A DNA stretch of 64,000 bases from Platerodrilus igneus (lineage: Eukaryota; Arthropoda; Insecta; Coleoptera; Lycidae), in assembly GCA_036346225.1 (NCBI GenBank), contig JARFIW010001105.1, positions 124,001 to 188,000 on the forward strand, given 5' to 3'. Both the position numbers and the translations under genes were made by a program. The notes below the pieces were generated by a model. The model saw only the letters and a program-made list of their open reading frames with translations. It was not told where the DNA came from and ran no database searches. Below are positions 44,441 through 54,904 of this stretch, piece after piece (the first letter of the stretch is position 1; the number at the start of each line of letters is the position of its first letter).

Positions 44441-46792
44441 TACTCATATTTAGACCAGGGTAGAAAATTAAATAATCACATCAAATAATTTTCATCACCG
44501 TGTAGAAGCTTTGGGAAGAGGTACGCTTTATTAAAACCATGAAGCATAAATAAATTCGGTCGTTTCAGTAAACATAAGAGATTTAAATCATGTACAAAAC
44601 GCTTTATATCAAAAGAAACAGTATTAAAAAAGCTCTGCGTGTAATTTATTTATTCCTAATAAAGAAACAAAGAGAAATTACATGCAAAATTTATCTTAAT
44701 TAACTCTATTTCAAGTAACCGGTATTGAACAAAACGTACAGATAATAACTAATATTTAGTTAGGATTCACTAAAAATTAAAGGCTATTATTTTTAATTGA
44801 AGTTAATTGAATCGTTAGTAACAGATAATATCTATAGAAACTTGTAAAAACCCAATAAAATGCAAATCCTAGAAGTGTTAGTTAGAAGTAGGATGTTTGA
44901 ACACACCTGCGTATTTTAAAAGGCAATTTCAGTTTAATTTGTTTAGATAAACATGTCGATTCTAAGGATATTGGAAACGGTCAGATGCTTTAGCACGAAA
45001 TACAAAACAGGGTTTATTTAAAAAGCTCATTCGGCGAAAATTGTGTAGATAACAAATGGTTTCAAAGAATCTTGGAGAAACCGGGGCTTAATATTCACGA
45101 GAATGTGCGATACGGGGTTATTTAACCCAGATAGTCCACATGGACTAAAATATAATCGATAATAAAGAATATCAATTTGCACCAATACGAACAGGTTAGA
45201 AAAGGAAAGAGAAAATGCGTCAAGCAAAGACACATATAGTAAAAGGCGTGATTTAAGCAACGTCACGAGGGTCACAATTGGTTGAAAATAGGATGCAAAT
45301 ATCAGAGGTAGAAACAACAATTTCTGTACAAAATTAATTAGTTTTTCTCGGACATGTTTGCGTGCCGTGTGAATTTCTGAGATTTAAATGGGGCGAGTGA
45401 AAAATTCGTAAAAACCGATGCGCGAGCGACGGACTGGGAACAGAGAATGAGAAATTCTTTAGAATTACCCGTTTTGGGGAACAGACCGACAGACAGGCTT
45501 TTGCTATATATACCGGGGTAATATGAATTTCGGCCTCTTAGACTTTTGACTATTCGATGCGTTAAAAGCTCTTACATCCGCGACTTGATTCAAGATGTTA
45601 AACAGTGCATTTTAGTTTAATAAAATAATTTAAAATTTTGCTCGTATATTTTAGTGATTCAAAATAGTTTGTTATTTACGTGCTAACATGAATGTACTTC
45701 AGTGCACTTAGATACAAGGTAATAAAATTTAGTATCACTGTACCAATTAGCAAAATTTACAACGACAAATGTATACACAAAAGTAGGCAGTTTTGGCGTA
45801 TATTGGTGAAAGACGCATGAATTTCTTTGCTATTTTTCGGGGTGTTAATAAGTAAATGGTTCAAATACGTGTCTCGATCCACGAAACAAGGGTCAGATAT
45901 ACACAGATGAGTTCCGGAAAAGCCCAGAAACAACTTTAAATAAATGGTGATAGAGAAAATTTTAAAAGCGTTGAGAATTAGAAGCCGTAAATATAATCCT
46001 GTTGGAATGGTGTGATTAACTAAAGGGACGATGTACATTGAAGCTACGAGGACAGTAACCTTCAGGTAAATTATACTATTTTGTTTGACATTTTGTGTGT
46101 TGAATAACTTTATAATTGATTTACTTTAAATGGACATTAGTGAAATTGTACTAACCATAAAATTTTAATTTTAAGATGAAATTTGCTTGTTTAAGTAGAA
46201 AGGTATTTAGTATTGATGTTCTGAATTATGATGAAAATATGGGTATGTCTTTGAGCTCAATTAGACGAACCTGGTTAATTAACGTAAAGGGTGGTAGATG
46301 CTCCTTTATACTCAGACTCCGGTCTGCTTATATTGTTATATTAATTAGTAGGCATCTAACAAGGACTTTAATTCTGGATGCACGTTAAAGTGATAATAAA
46401 ATTAATCTTGAAATTCTTTTTAAAACTGAATTTTATGCTGAAATTTAATTTGAAAATTTAATGTATTCTGAATATTGATGTAAATAGAGTTAACGTTGAT
46501 GTTTGTGGTAGGAATGTGTTGTTTTTTTTTATGAATGAGGATGAAAGTTATCTAGGGGAGCAGCCGAGGCGATTAACAGAAGAAAGTCAACGGACCAGTT
46601 ATGTTAATGAATAGCTTTTTGTAGGATTCTCAGCATTCTTGACGCCCAATTCGTGAGGCTCGAATATTTTTTTTTAGGGCCAGTACCTGCAGAATGAGAG
46701 GGATCACAGCAGTTTATGACGCCCAATCTGTGGGACTAGAATTTTTTTTGTTGAAAGGACCCAGTTCCCGCATTCACAGGAGAATATCACAG

Positions 46793-46796
<4 letters not shown>
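44441..46796 (+). mobile_element. Solo LTR A of the long-LTR family
   Basis: About 2.36 kb, from TACTCATATTTAGACCAGGG to CACAGCAAT, bounded by (TA)n on both sides. It has a TATA-like promoter GCTATATATACC near 45511. Near the 3' end are iterated units of the type GACGCCCAATTCGTGAGGCTCGAAT. No internal coding region is attached, so this is a solo LTR or an LTR-only insertion. Opposite in orientation to the provirus beside it. Confidence 0.82.
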
Positions 46797-46833
<37 letters not shown>

Positions 46834-46904
46834 TTTTCATATAATTAATATAATTAATTTTAAAGTTACATGGAAATTATTGTAGCTAGAGTTAAATTGT
46901 AACC

Positions 46905-46942
<38 letters not shown>
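46797..46942. repeat. Two (TA)n tracts around an inverted X segment
   Basis: 46797-46829 and 46908-46942 are TA microsatellites. The 51 bp at 46856-46906 are the reverse complement, with few changes, of 44352-44402 on the other side of LTR A. Confidence 0.85.
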
Positions 46943-46946
<4 letters not shown>

Positions 46947-48135
46947 CTGTGAAACCTACAAAATCCGTGAACTACGCTTTTCGAATCGAGCCTCACGAAT
47001 TGGGCGTCAAGAATGCTGTGAAACCACCAAAAAGCTATTCATTACCTTAACTGTGTTGGTCCATTGACTTTCTTCTGTTAATCGCCTCGGCTGCTCCTCT
47101 AGATAACTTTCATCCTCATACATAAAAAACAAACACATTCCTACCACAAACATCAACGTTAACTCTATTTACATCAATATTCACAATACATTAAAATTTC
47201 AAAATTAAAATTCAGCATAAATTTCAGTATCAGAAAATTTCAAGATTAAATTTATTATCATTTTAATGTGCATCCAGAATTAAAGTCCTTGTAGGATGCC
47301 TACTAATTACTATAACAATATATGCAGACCGGAGTCTGAGTACAAAGGGAGCATCTACCACCCCTTTACGTTAATTAACCAGGTTCGTCTAATTGAGCTC
47401 AAAGACATACCCAAATTTTCATCATAATCCAGAACATCAATACTAAATACCCCTTTCTACTTAAACAAGCAAATTTCACCTTAAAATTAAAATATTATTG
47501 TTAGTACAATTTCACTACTGTCCATTTTTTTTTAATTATTAATACCCCCGAAAAATAACAAAGAAATTCATACTTCTTTCACCAATATACGCCAAAACTG
47601 TCTACTTGTATCTTCTTTTCTAAGTGTACTAAAGTTCATTCATTGTAGCACGTAAAGATTTACATCACAAAACTATTCGAGCAAACTGTTTAAATTATTT
47701 AATCAAAACCGGAAAACTAAAAAGCACTGTTTAACGCATTGAATCAAGTCGAAGATCTAAGAGAGCTTGTTCATATTCCCCTGGGTATATATAGAGGTTA
47801 GCCTGTCTGTCGGTCGAGTCCTCAAAACGGACAATTCTAAAGAATTTCGCATGCTATGTTCCCATTCCGCAGCCCGGCATGCGATTTTTACGAATTTTGC
47901 ACTCGCCCCAGTTAAATCTCAGAAATTTCGACACGGCACGCAACGTCTGGAAATAACTAATTGAATTTTATACAGAAATGTTATTTTTACCTCTCAAATT
48001 TTGCCTTTTACTTTCAACCAATCGCAACCCCATGACGTTGCTCTACTCACGCCTTTTACTATATGTGTCTCGGTCTTGCGCATATTATCTGTCTCTATCT
48101 ACCCTGTTCTTATTCGTGCAAATTGATATTCTTTA

Positions 48136-48824
48136 TCAACGAACTTCGTTCGTTTATGAAATCGATTTGTCGTCCGTCTGTCCGTCCGTCCGAGGCCTTT
48201 CTAATGGTCGGACATCAATGTGTGATACATCAATCGATTCAGCTCGGTGTCCAGAGCTTAAGTTTTGATGTCAGTTGAAATCGGGCCACGGGGACGCCGT
48301 GCCCCCGCGATATTCCGTCGGAAAAAAAAAATTTCAAATAGGTCCAAAATTAATGTGCGATACATATTTGGACTCCCCTAACATAGCTGAGTCGAAATAT
48401 GGTACCCCCCACAAAATCTGACCACGGATACCCGACCCCCCCCCGGGAATTAATTTTTATCAAAAATTTCAAATAGGTCCAAAATTAATGTGCGATACAT
48501 GTTTGGACTCCCCTAACATAGCTGAGTCGAAATATGGTACCCCCACAAAATCTGACCACGGATACCCGACCCCCGGGAATTAATTTTTATCAAAAATTTC
48601 AAATAGGTCCAAAATTAATGTGCGATACATATTTGGACTCCCCTAACATAGCTGAGTCGAAATATGGTACCCCCACAAAATCTGACCACGGATACCCGAC
48701 CCCCGGAATTAATTTTTATCAAAAATTTCAAATAGGTTCAAAATTAATGTGCGATACATAAATTGTTCTAAAGTAAGTCTACATTTGGAAGTTCGTTGCG
48801 ACAATGCCTTGCATTTTCGACTTG
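48136..48824 (+). mobile_element. Helentron/HINE-like non-autonomous element in LTR B
   Basis: LTR C gives the exact empty site at 54013/54014 (CTTTA/TTATCG). The insert is 689 bp and made no target duplication. The 5' end carries CAACGAACTTC (48137-48147), whose complement GAAGTTCGTTG lies subterminally at 48788-48798. It is followed by a small hairpin AATGC-CTT-GCATT (about 48803-48815) close to the 3' end. The middle contains tandem repeats. This asymmetric inverted-repeat, tandem-core, 3'-hairpin layout without target duplication is that of Helentron-associated elements. The insertion point can be read as A/T or T/T. Confidence 0.72.
48330..48760. repeat. 130-bp tandem repeats inside the Helentron-like insert
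   Basis: AATTAATGTGCGATACAT recurs at spacings of 135, 130 and 129 bp (ends at 48360, 48495, 48625 and 48754), giving three full units and a partial fourth. Each has GACTCCCCTAACATAGCTG and a C-run of variable length. Confidence 0.9.
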
Positions 48825-49539
48825 TTATCGATTATTTCAGTCCATGTGGACTATCTGGGTTAAATAACCCCGTATCGCGCCTTCCCGTTAATATAAGCGA
48901 CGGTTTCTCCAACATTCTCTGAAACCATTTGTTATCTGCAAAATTTTCGCCGTACGTGACTTTTAAACTACGCAGGTGTTCAATCGTACTATTAATTCTC
49001 AGAGCTTTATTTCATGGTATTTTAATCTTGGATTTTCACAGGCTTTTATGCTTATTATTAATAATGGTTTAATTAACTCCAACTAAAATTGACTTCTACC
49101 CTTTCATTTTTAGCGAATACAAATTAAATATTAATTATTATGTGTACACTTTGTTTAATACCGGTTACTTAAAATTGAGTTAATTAATATAAATTTTGCA
49201 CGTAATTTCTATTTGTTTCTTTACTAGGAATAATTAAATTACACGTAGAGCTTTTTTAATACTGCTTCCTTTTGATATAAAGCGTCTTGCACATGATTTA
49301 AATCTCTTATTTTTAATGAAACGAATGAATTTTTATGCTTCACGCTTTTATTTAATAACGCGTACCTTTTCCCAAAGCTTCTACACGGTGATTAAAATTA
49401 TTTGATGTGATTATTTAATTTTCTACCCTGGTCTAAATATGAGTATTTTCCCCCTATTTGAATACAAATAATCCCACTTATTTGAATTCAAATATAAAAT
49501 ATTTAAACCGCAAACAAAATTTACAAAAAAAAATGCCTA

Positions 49540-49980
49540 TCTCTCTCTACCCTTATCTATCTAACTTACCTACCTTATCCAATCAAAAAAAAATATTTAC
49601 ATCTATCCTATATCCCTATCTTATTCCTAACTCTCACCTAATCTTATAAGCTGAAATTATCCCTAACTTCATCCTACTTATCCATCTAATCCTATATACA
49701 TCCTATATACCTATCCTATTCTTAACTTTTACCTAATCTTCACTATACTTTACTTCCCCCTACCTAATCCTATATACCTATCCTACTCTTACTCTATTCC
49801 TAACTCTCCACTAATCTTATATGAAATATCTATACTTAACCTATCTTATTTTCTTCCTACATTTACTCTTTATTCTCATCCTAAACCTATTTCTAATTAT
49901 CTCCCATATTTATCCTATACCTAGCTTTATTTTCTATAACTATACTAAAATTCACCTATCTCTATCCTTTGTTCATTAAG
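49540..49980. other. G-depleted tract in the provirus
   Basis: About 440 bases of the plus strand contain only a handful of G (TATCTATCTAACTTACC style). The sense (minus) strand is thus A/G/T-rich and nearly C-free. It lies between the truncated pol ORF and the 3' LTR. No ORF. Confidence 0.75.
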
Positions 49981-50919
49981 TTATTTAAATCTAACTCTCT
50001 TCTTGACCCTCCAAGTCTTTCTTCTCACCAACCTAATACTCTTCATCCCTATTTCTCCCCCTTCTATATCTATACTTATCATCCCTAGTATCTCACATAC
50101 AATAAACTTATCATCCCTATTATCCTGACTCTTTAATATTGCTTCTTCTTCAGTCTCTACACATGTCTGTTTCTCATTTATTATTATTTTCTTTTCTGCC
50201 GACAAACCAAACGATACTACCTTAAAATTCTCGATTTTTCTCGATACGGAAAATCCTATGTACCTTCTAGAATTCTTGTGTAATGGAATCCGCCAGAATG
50301 AATTCCTTAGATCTACTTTATTAAAAACAAACTTGCCACTTAACCTCGTCAAAAATAATTCTGCCTTCACCTGCTCCCGATCTGCTGCTGTTGCTTCTAC
50401 CCCCACTAATTCTGCATGTTTTTGTACTAAAGCTTGAACCTCTACTCTCCTATCCTCTGGACATCTTATCGTGTTGATCTGTTTACCTTCATCATCTTCT
50501 ACCTCTACTACATTAATACTCAACCCTGAGTCATCCTCTGTGACTTCATAACTGCCCTTCCATGGCACTACCCTATCATTAATCCTTATTACCTTCCGTT
50601 CCATATCTATCAAAACCCCTAACTTCATCATACAGTCAACACCTAACATGCTCTGAAACTTCAGTCCAGGTACAATTACAAACTCCTGTTCACAGCTTAA
50701 ACCTCCTATATCTATCCTAAGCACCACAACACTATTTACTACAGCAAACTTCTTTTTATTTGGAGCTACTAAATGGCTACGCTTTATAGACATAATTCTA
50801 TCACAAACCTTATCCCTAATTTCGCTGACGAATTCCTCCGATATTAAACTCGCCTCTGCCCCTGTATCAAGTAATACTTCTACATTATTCTCAAAAATTC
50901 CTATATTAATAATTGGCAA
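49981..50919 (-). CDS. Protease fused in frame to an RT remnant, 312 residues
   Basis: Retropepsin domain: active site DTGAEASLIS at D18, GLKFQSMLGVDCMMKLGVL at about 86-103 (hydrophobic ILG region). An acidic linker follows, then KHAELVG, a pol spacer motif. At residues 190-240 a piece of RT appears: VDLRNSFWRIPL containing the first catalytic Asp (D203), then IGFSVS and VVSFGLS. Everything between the protease and this piece that normally starts the RT is missing, as are the YxDD box, RNase H and integrase. Two internal deletions must have kept the frame open. The last 70 residues are charged and unmatched. The protease could still process Gag; the RT part cannot polymerise. Confidence 0.8.
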   Translation of the reverse strand: MPIINIGIFENNVEVLLDTGAEASLISEEFVSEIRDKVCDRIMSIKRSHLVAPNKKKFAVVNSVVVLRIDIGGLSCEQEFVIVPGLKFQSMLGVDCMMKLGVLIDMERKVIRINDRVVPWKGSYEVTEDDSGLSINVVEVEDDEGKQINTIRCPEDRRVEVQALVQKHAELVGVEATAADREQVKAELFLTRLSGKFVFNKVDLRNSFWRIPLHKNSRRYIGFSVSRKIENFKVVSFGLSAEKKIIINEKQTCVETEEEAILKSQDNRDDKFIVCEILGMISIDIEGGEIGMKSIRLVRRKTWRVKKRVRFK

Positions 50920-51191
50920 ACATAATTTTTCCTCAGTTTCTGGCTCTACTTCCTCCTCAATTTTGAAAAATTCACGTGGATGTTCATATACATTTACACT
51001 GAAATCTAGTGGTCTGTCGCGTTCTAAAAATCTTGTCCAGGTCTGTTTTCCCTACTCGGTCCTGGTCTAGCCGTCACCTCAGCGTATGTCCTAGGCGTTT
51101 CCACTCGTTCCGTGTCTGTATTAGCAGTCCCCCCTCATGTCCGGTGAACTATTCCTTCTGGTAGGTTCCGGTCTCGGTGCAGGTCCCCTTC

Positions 51192-52361
51192 CTAAACTAT
51201 TACTTCTAACGTATGGTCGTCTCTGTTCCCAATTCTGTCGCTGGTATCCGTAACTATTCCCCTTCTAGCATAGTTGTCCCGTCTATTGTCAAACCTAACT
51301 GTGTTGATCTGTCTTTCCCTATTATCCCGAGGTCGTCCACTACTTACGTCGTCGTACCTCTGCAGGTATTCTAAAAACATTTCTCTGTCCACTATGTTCT
51401 GTAGTGCTACGTGTTGTCTTACTTCTACCTCGAAGTGTCGTGATAAATACTTAATAATTTGTCGGTCCGTCAGTGGTGGGTTCAGTTGCTTTGCTATGCT
51501 ATACTTGCGTATAGCATATTGCTCCTACTTCCTGAAAATTCTCCTTAAATTTCCTGTGATTAAGTCGTCTCGTACCTGGTCTTGTCTGTGGTCACTCCAG
51601 TAGTGCTTTAAAAATCTGTCTTCAAACTCCGTGTAGGTGTCTATGTCCTGTCCTACTAAATTGTACCATGCTTCCGCGTTGTCTTTCAATAAAGTTTTTA
51701 TCGTATTCAGTTTAGTCTGTTCGTCAAATAAATTTCCCACTAGATTTCTTACACTATTAATAAAAATTTGTGGATTTACCCTGTTATCGCCATAAAACTT
51801 CATGTGTTGGTCCAATGATACTCCACCTGTAGAAAATCTGGGACCATCCCCCGTTAAATTCGACATGTTGTATTTGATACTACTAACTTCGCGCTCTACC
51901 CTGCCTAACTGATCCCTACATGAGTCCGTTACTTCAGTCATTTTTATATTAATCTCTTCTTCACAAAAACTGCGTACTTCGGACCTTTAATGTCCCATTT
52001 CCTGTCGAAGACCTGTAATATCACGCTCATTTTTTTCAACTCTATTTTCTACTTCCCCCATTTTCATGGTAAGACTATTTTTAAATTCTGTAAATTCTTT
52101 CGTCGATTGCTCTATTTTATCCCCTAATTCCTGATTTAATTGGTCAAATTTCTTATTCGATTCTTCCCTTGCTCTATTGGATTCATCGCTCATCCTCTCT
52201 AGCATTCTCATTATCATCTCGTTTCCTTGATCCCCTGATTCCGTCCTCGACTGATCTCTACTGCCTCCAGCTTCTTCCATTTTAGAATTTTTCTCACACA
52301 ATGCACTATCGTCACTTCCAATTTCCACTCCTTGACTCCTTAACCACTCTTTTCTCTGCAT
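51192..52361 (-). pseudogene. gag of the long-LTR provirus, two in-frame stops
   Basis: One frame from ATG 52359-52361. The N-terminal 124 residues are a strong coiled coil (MLERMSDESNRAREESNKKF, then EVENRVEKNERDI) and end at TAA 51987-51989. The frame resumes with a retrotransposon-gag capsid domain (MKFYGDNRVNPQIFINSV, LLKDNAEAWYNL, FEDRFLKHYWSDH) to TAG 51525-51527. It resumes again with REMFLEYLQRYDDV and an Arg/Asn-rich basic tail. No CCHC knuckle was seen. The next 270 bp to the protease ORF are in another frame. Confidence 0.82.
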
Positions 52362-52484
52362 ACGTTCTAATCACTCACACACACTCTAAAATACTCTTAA
52401 ATTTATACACACACAGAAACTCTCTCTCTCAGATCGCCAGTTTCCTGGAATAAAATCACAAAAATTTTATTTGGAACTCGAGCC

Positions 52485-52640
52485 TCACTTTTGGGTCGCC
52501 AAAGATTGCTGTGAAACCTCCCTATTATCTGAATCGAGCCTCTGCTAATTGGCGTCAAGAATGCTGTGTTACCCTGTATTAGAATCGTGGCCCACTGATT
52601 GGAAGACAAGAATGCTGTGAATCCTACCAAAAAGCTATTC
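52485..52640 (-). repeat. Iterated primer-site-like units at the LTR/internal junction
   Basis: On the minus strand, units of the form CACAGCA-TCTT-GRCGMCCAA-GTGAGGCTCGA occur three times in degenerate form: near 52610, 52560 and 52505. The last contains the actual primer-site-like TGGCGACCC, whose first eight bases equal the tRNA-Arg-type primer site of mdg1/412 elements. Similar units end LTRs A, B and E. Confidence 0.7.
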
Positions 52641-54560
52641 ATTACCTTAACTGTGTTGGTCCATTGACTTTCTTCTGTTAATCGCCTCGGCTGCTCCTCT
52701 AGATAACTTTCATCCTCATACATAAAAAAAACAAACACATTCCTACCACAAACATCAACGTTAACTCTAATTACATCAATATTCACAATACATTAAAATT
52801 TCAAAATTAAAATTCAACATAAATTTTAATATCAGAAAATTTCAAAATTAAATTCATTATCATTTTAATGTGCATCCAGAATTAAAGTCCTTGTAGGATG
52901 CCTACTAATTACTATAACAATATATGCAGACCGAAGTCTGAGTACAAAGGGAGCATCTACCACCCCTTTACGTTAATTAACCAGGTTCGTCTAATTGAGC
53001 TCAAAGACATACCCAAATTTTCATCATAATCCAGAACATCAATACTAAATACCCTTTCTACTTAAACAAGCAAATTTCACCTTAAAATTAAAATATTATT
53101 GTTAGTACAATTTCACTACTGTCCATTTTAAATAAACAAATTATAAAGTTATTCAACACACACCAAAATATCAAAGTTCGAACAAAATAGTATAATTTAC
53201 CTGAAGGTTACTGCACTCGTAGCTTCAATGTACATCGTCCCTTTGTTAATTACACCATTCCAACTGGGTTATATTTACTGCTTCTGATTCTCAACGGTTT
53301 TAAAATTTTCTCCATCACCATTTATTTAAAGTTGTTTCTGGGCTTTTCCGGAACTCATCTGTGTATATCTGAACCTTGTCTTGTGGATCCAGACACGTTT
53401 ATGCACCATTTAATTATTAATACCCCCAAAAAATAACAAAGAAATTCATACTTCTTTCACCAATATACGCCAAAACTGTCTACTTGTATCTTCTTTTCTA
53501 AGTGTACTAAAGTTCATTCATTGTAGCACGTAAAGATTTACATCACAAAACTATTCGAGCAAACTGTTTAAATTATTTAATCAAAACCGGAAAACTAAAA
53601 AGCACTGTTTAACGCATTGAATCAAGTCGAAGATCTAAGAGAGCTTGTTCATATTCCCCTGGGTATATATAGAGGTTAGCCTGTCTGTCGGTCGAGTCCT
53701 CAAAACGGACAATTCTAAAGAATTTCGCATGCTATGTTCCCATTCCGCAGCCCGGCATGCGATTTTTACGAATTTTGCACTCGCCCCAGTTAAATCTCAG
53801 AAATTTCGACACGGCACGCAACGTCTGGAAATAACTAATTGAATTTTATACAGAAATGTTATTTTTACCTCTCAAATTTTGCCTTTTACTTTCAACCAAT
53901 CGCAACCCCATGACGTTGCTCTACTCACGCCTTTTACTATATGTGTCTCGGTCTTGCGCATATTATCTGTCTCTATCTACCCTGTTCTTATTCGTGCAAA
54001 TTGATATTCTTTATTATCGATTATTTTAGTCCATGTGGACTATCTGGGTTAAATAACCCCGTATCGCGCCTTCCCGTTAATATAAGCGACGGTTTCTCCA
54101 ACATTCTCTGAAACCATTTGTTATCTGCAAAATTTTCGCCGTACGTGACTTTTAAACTACGCAGGTGTTCAATCGTACTATTAATTCTCAGAGCTTTATT
54201 TCATGGTATTTTAATCTTGGATTTTCACAGGTTTTTATGCTTATTATTAATAATGGTTTAATTAACTCCAATTAAAATTGACTTCTATCCTTTCATTTTT
54301 AGCGAATACAAATTAAATATTAATTATTATGTGTACACTTTGTTTAATACCGGTTACTTAAAATTGAGTTAATTAATATAAATTTTGCACGTAATTTCTA
54401 TTTGTTTCTTTACTAGGAATAATTAAATTACACGTAGAGCTTTTTTAATACTGCTTCCTTTTGATATAAAGCGTCTTGTACATGATTTAAATCTCTTATT
54501 TTTAATGAAACGAATGAATTTTTATGCTTCACGCTTTTATTTAATAACGCGTACCTTTTC
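52505..54560 (-). repeat. 5' LTR (C) of the provirus
   Basis: Matches LTR B almost base for base but lacks the 689-bp insert and keeps the 270 bp missing in B. The outer end stops at TACCTTTTC (54560), about 85 bp short of the family end, and joins the inverted Y segment, so this end is truncated. Confidence 0.85.
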
Positions 54561-54631
54561 ATAATGTTTTCATAATGTTGCAGACGGTATCACCATACAC
54601 AATAATAACATAATGTAAAAGGTTTTCAGTG

Positions 54632-54666
<35 letters not shown>

Positions 54667-54904
54667 TGATCTTCCTTTCAATAACGAACGTATTTGTTAT
54701 AAACTAATTGACCTTTTTTTTTTTAATATTGGGATAAATTTCGTTCGATAAAAGTTAGTGGTTTAGTTTAAAACATTTATTCAACTTAACGTTTCGGAAA
54801 ATTTGTTTCCTTAATCATAAGTTAATGTGTTTTTAGTAGAAAACCTGTTTTTGACATGTAACGTCATTTCATTGAAAGGTCAATTAGTTTATATATATAT
54901 ATAT
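54561..54904. repeat. Inverted Y segment, (TA)n and a palindromic insert
   Basis: 54571-54633 is the inverted Y segment from 44213-44275. (TA)n follows at 54635-54662. The stretch 54663-54890 has complementary ends (AAACTAATTGACCTTT near 54702 and AAAGGTCAATTAGTTTA near 54877), like a MITE, and is itself flanked by (TA)n (54891-54906). Confidence 0.7.

Larger units (their letters stand above)
46943..49445 (-). repeat. 3' LTR (B) of the provirus
   Basis: 2,503 bp including a 689-bp insertion (48136-48824). It lacks about 270 bp that LTR C has at 53146-53415, and the deletion ends share CCATTT, so it arose at short homology. Ends TACTCATATTTAG on the minus strand next to the purine tract. Confidence 0.85.
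46943..54560 (-). mobile_element. Long-LTR gypsy-like provirus with truncated pol
   Basis: Right-hand (5') LTR 52505-54560, internal 49446-52504, left-hand (3') LTR 46943-49445. The primer-site-like TGGCGACCC (minus strand, 52493-52501) follows the 5' LTR. The purine tract AATAGGGGGAAAA (about 49445-49457) precedes the 3' LTR. Apart from one insertion and one deletion the LTRs are nearly identical. An embedded 65-codon stretch is the same in both, so the insertion is recent. Internal coding covers gag, protease and a 50-residue piece of RT only. RNase H and integrase are gone, so it is non-autonomous. Confidence 0.85.

Noticed and set aside
47767..47964. 65-codon ORF identical to one at 53645-53842
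   Set aside because: It is identical only because the two LTRs of one provirus are identical. It is antisense to the element and overlaps its promoter region, and no motif supports a protein.
48534..48761. 75-codon ORF with internal repeats
   Set aside because: It is the translation of the 130-bp tandem repeats in the Helentron-like insert; the unit length varies and breaks the frame in the other units.
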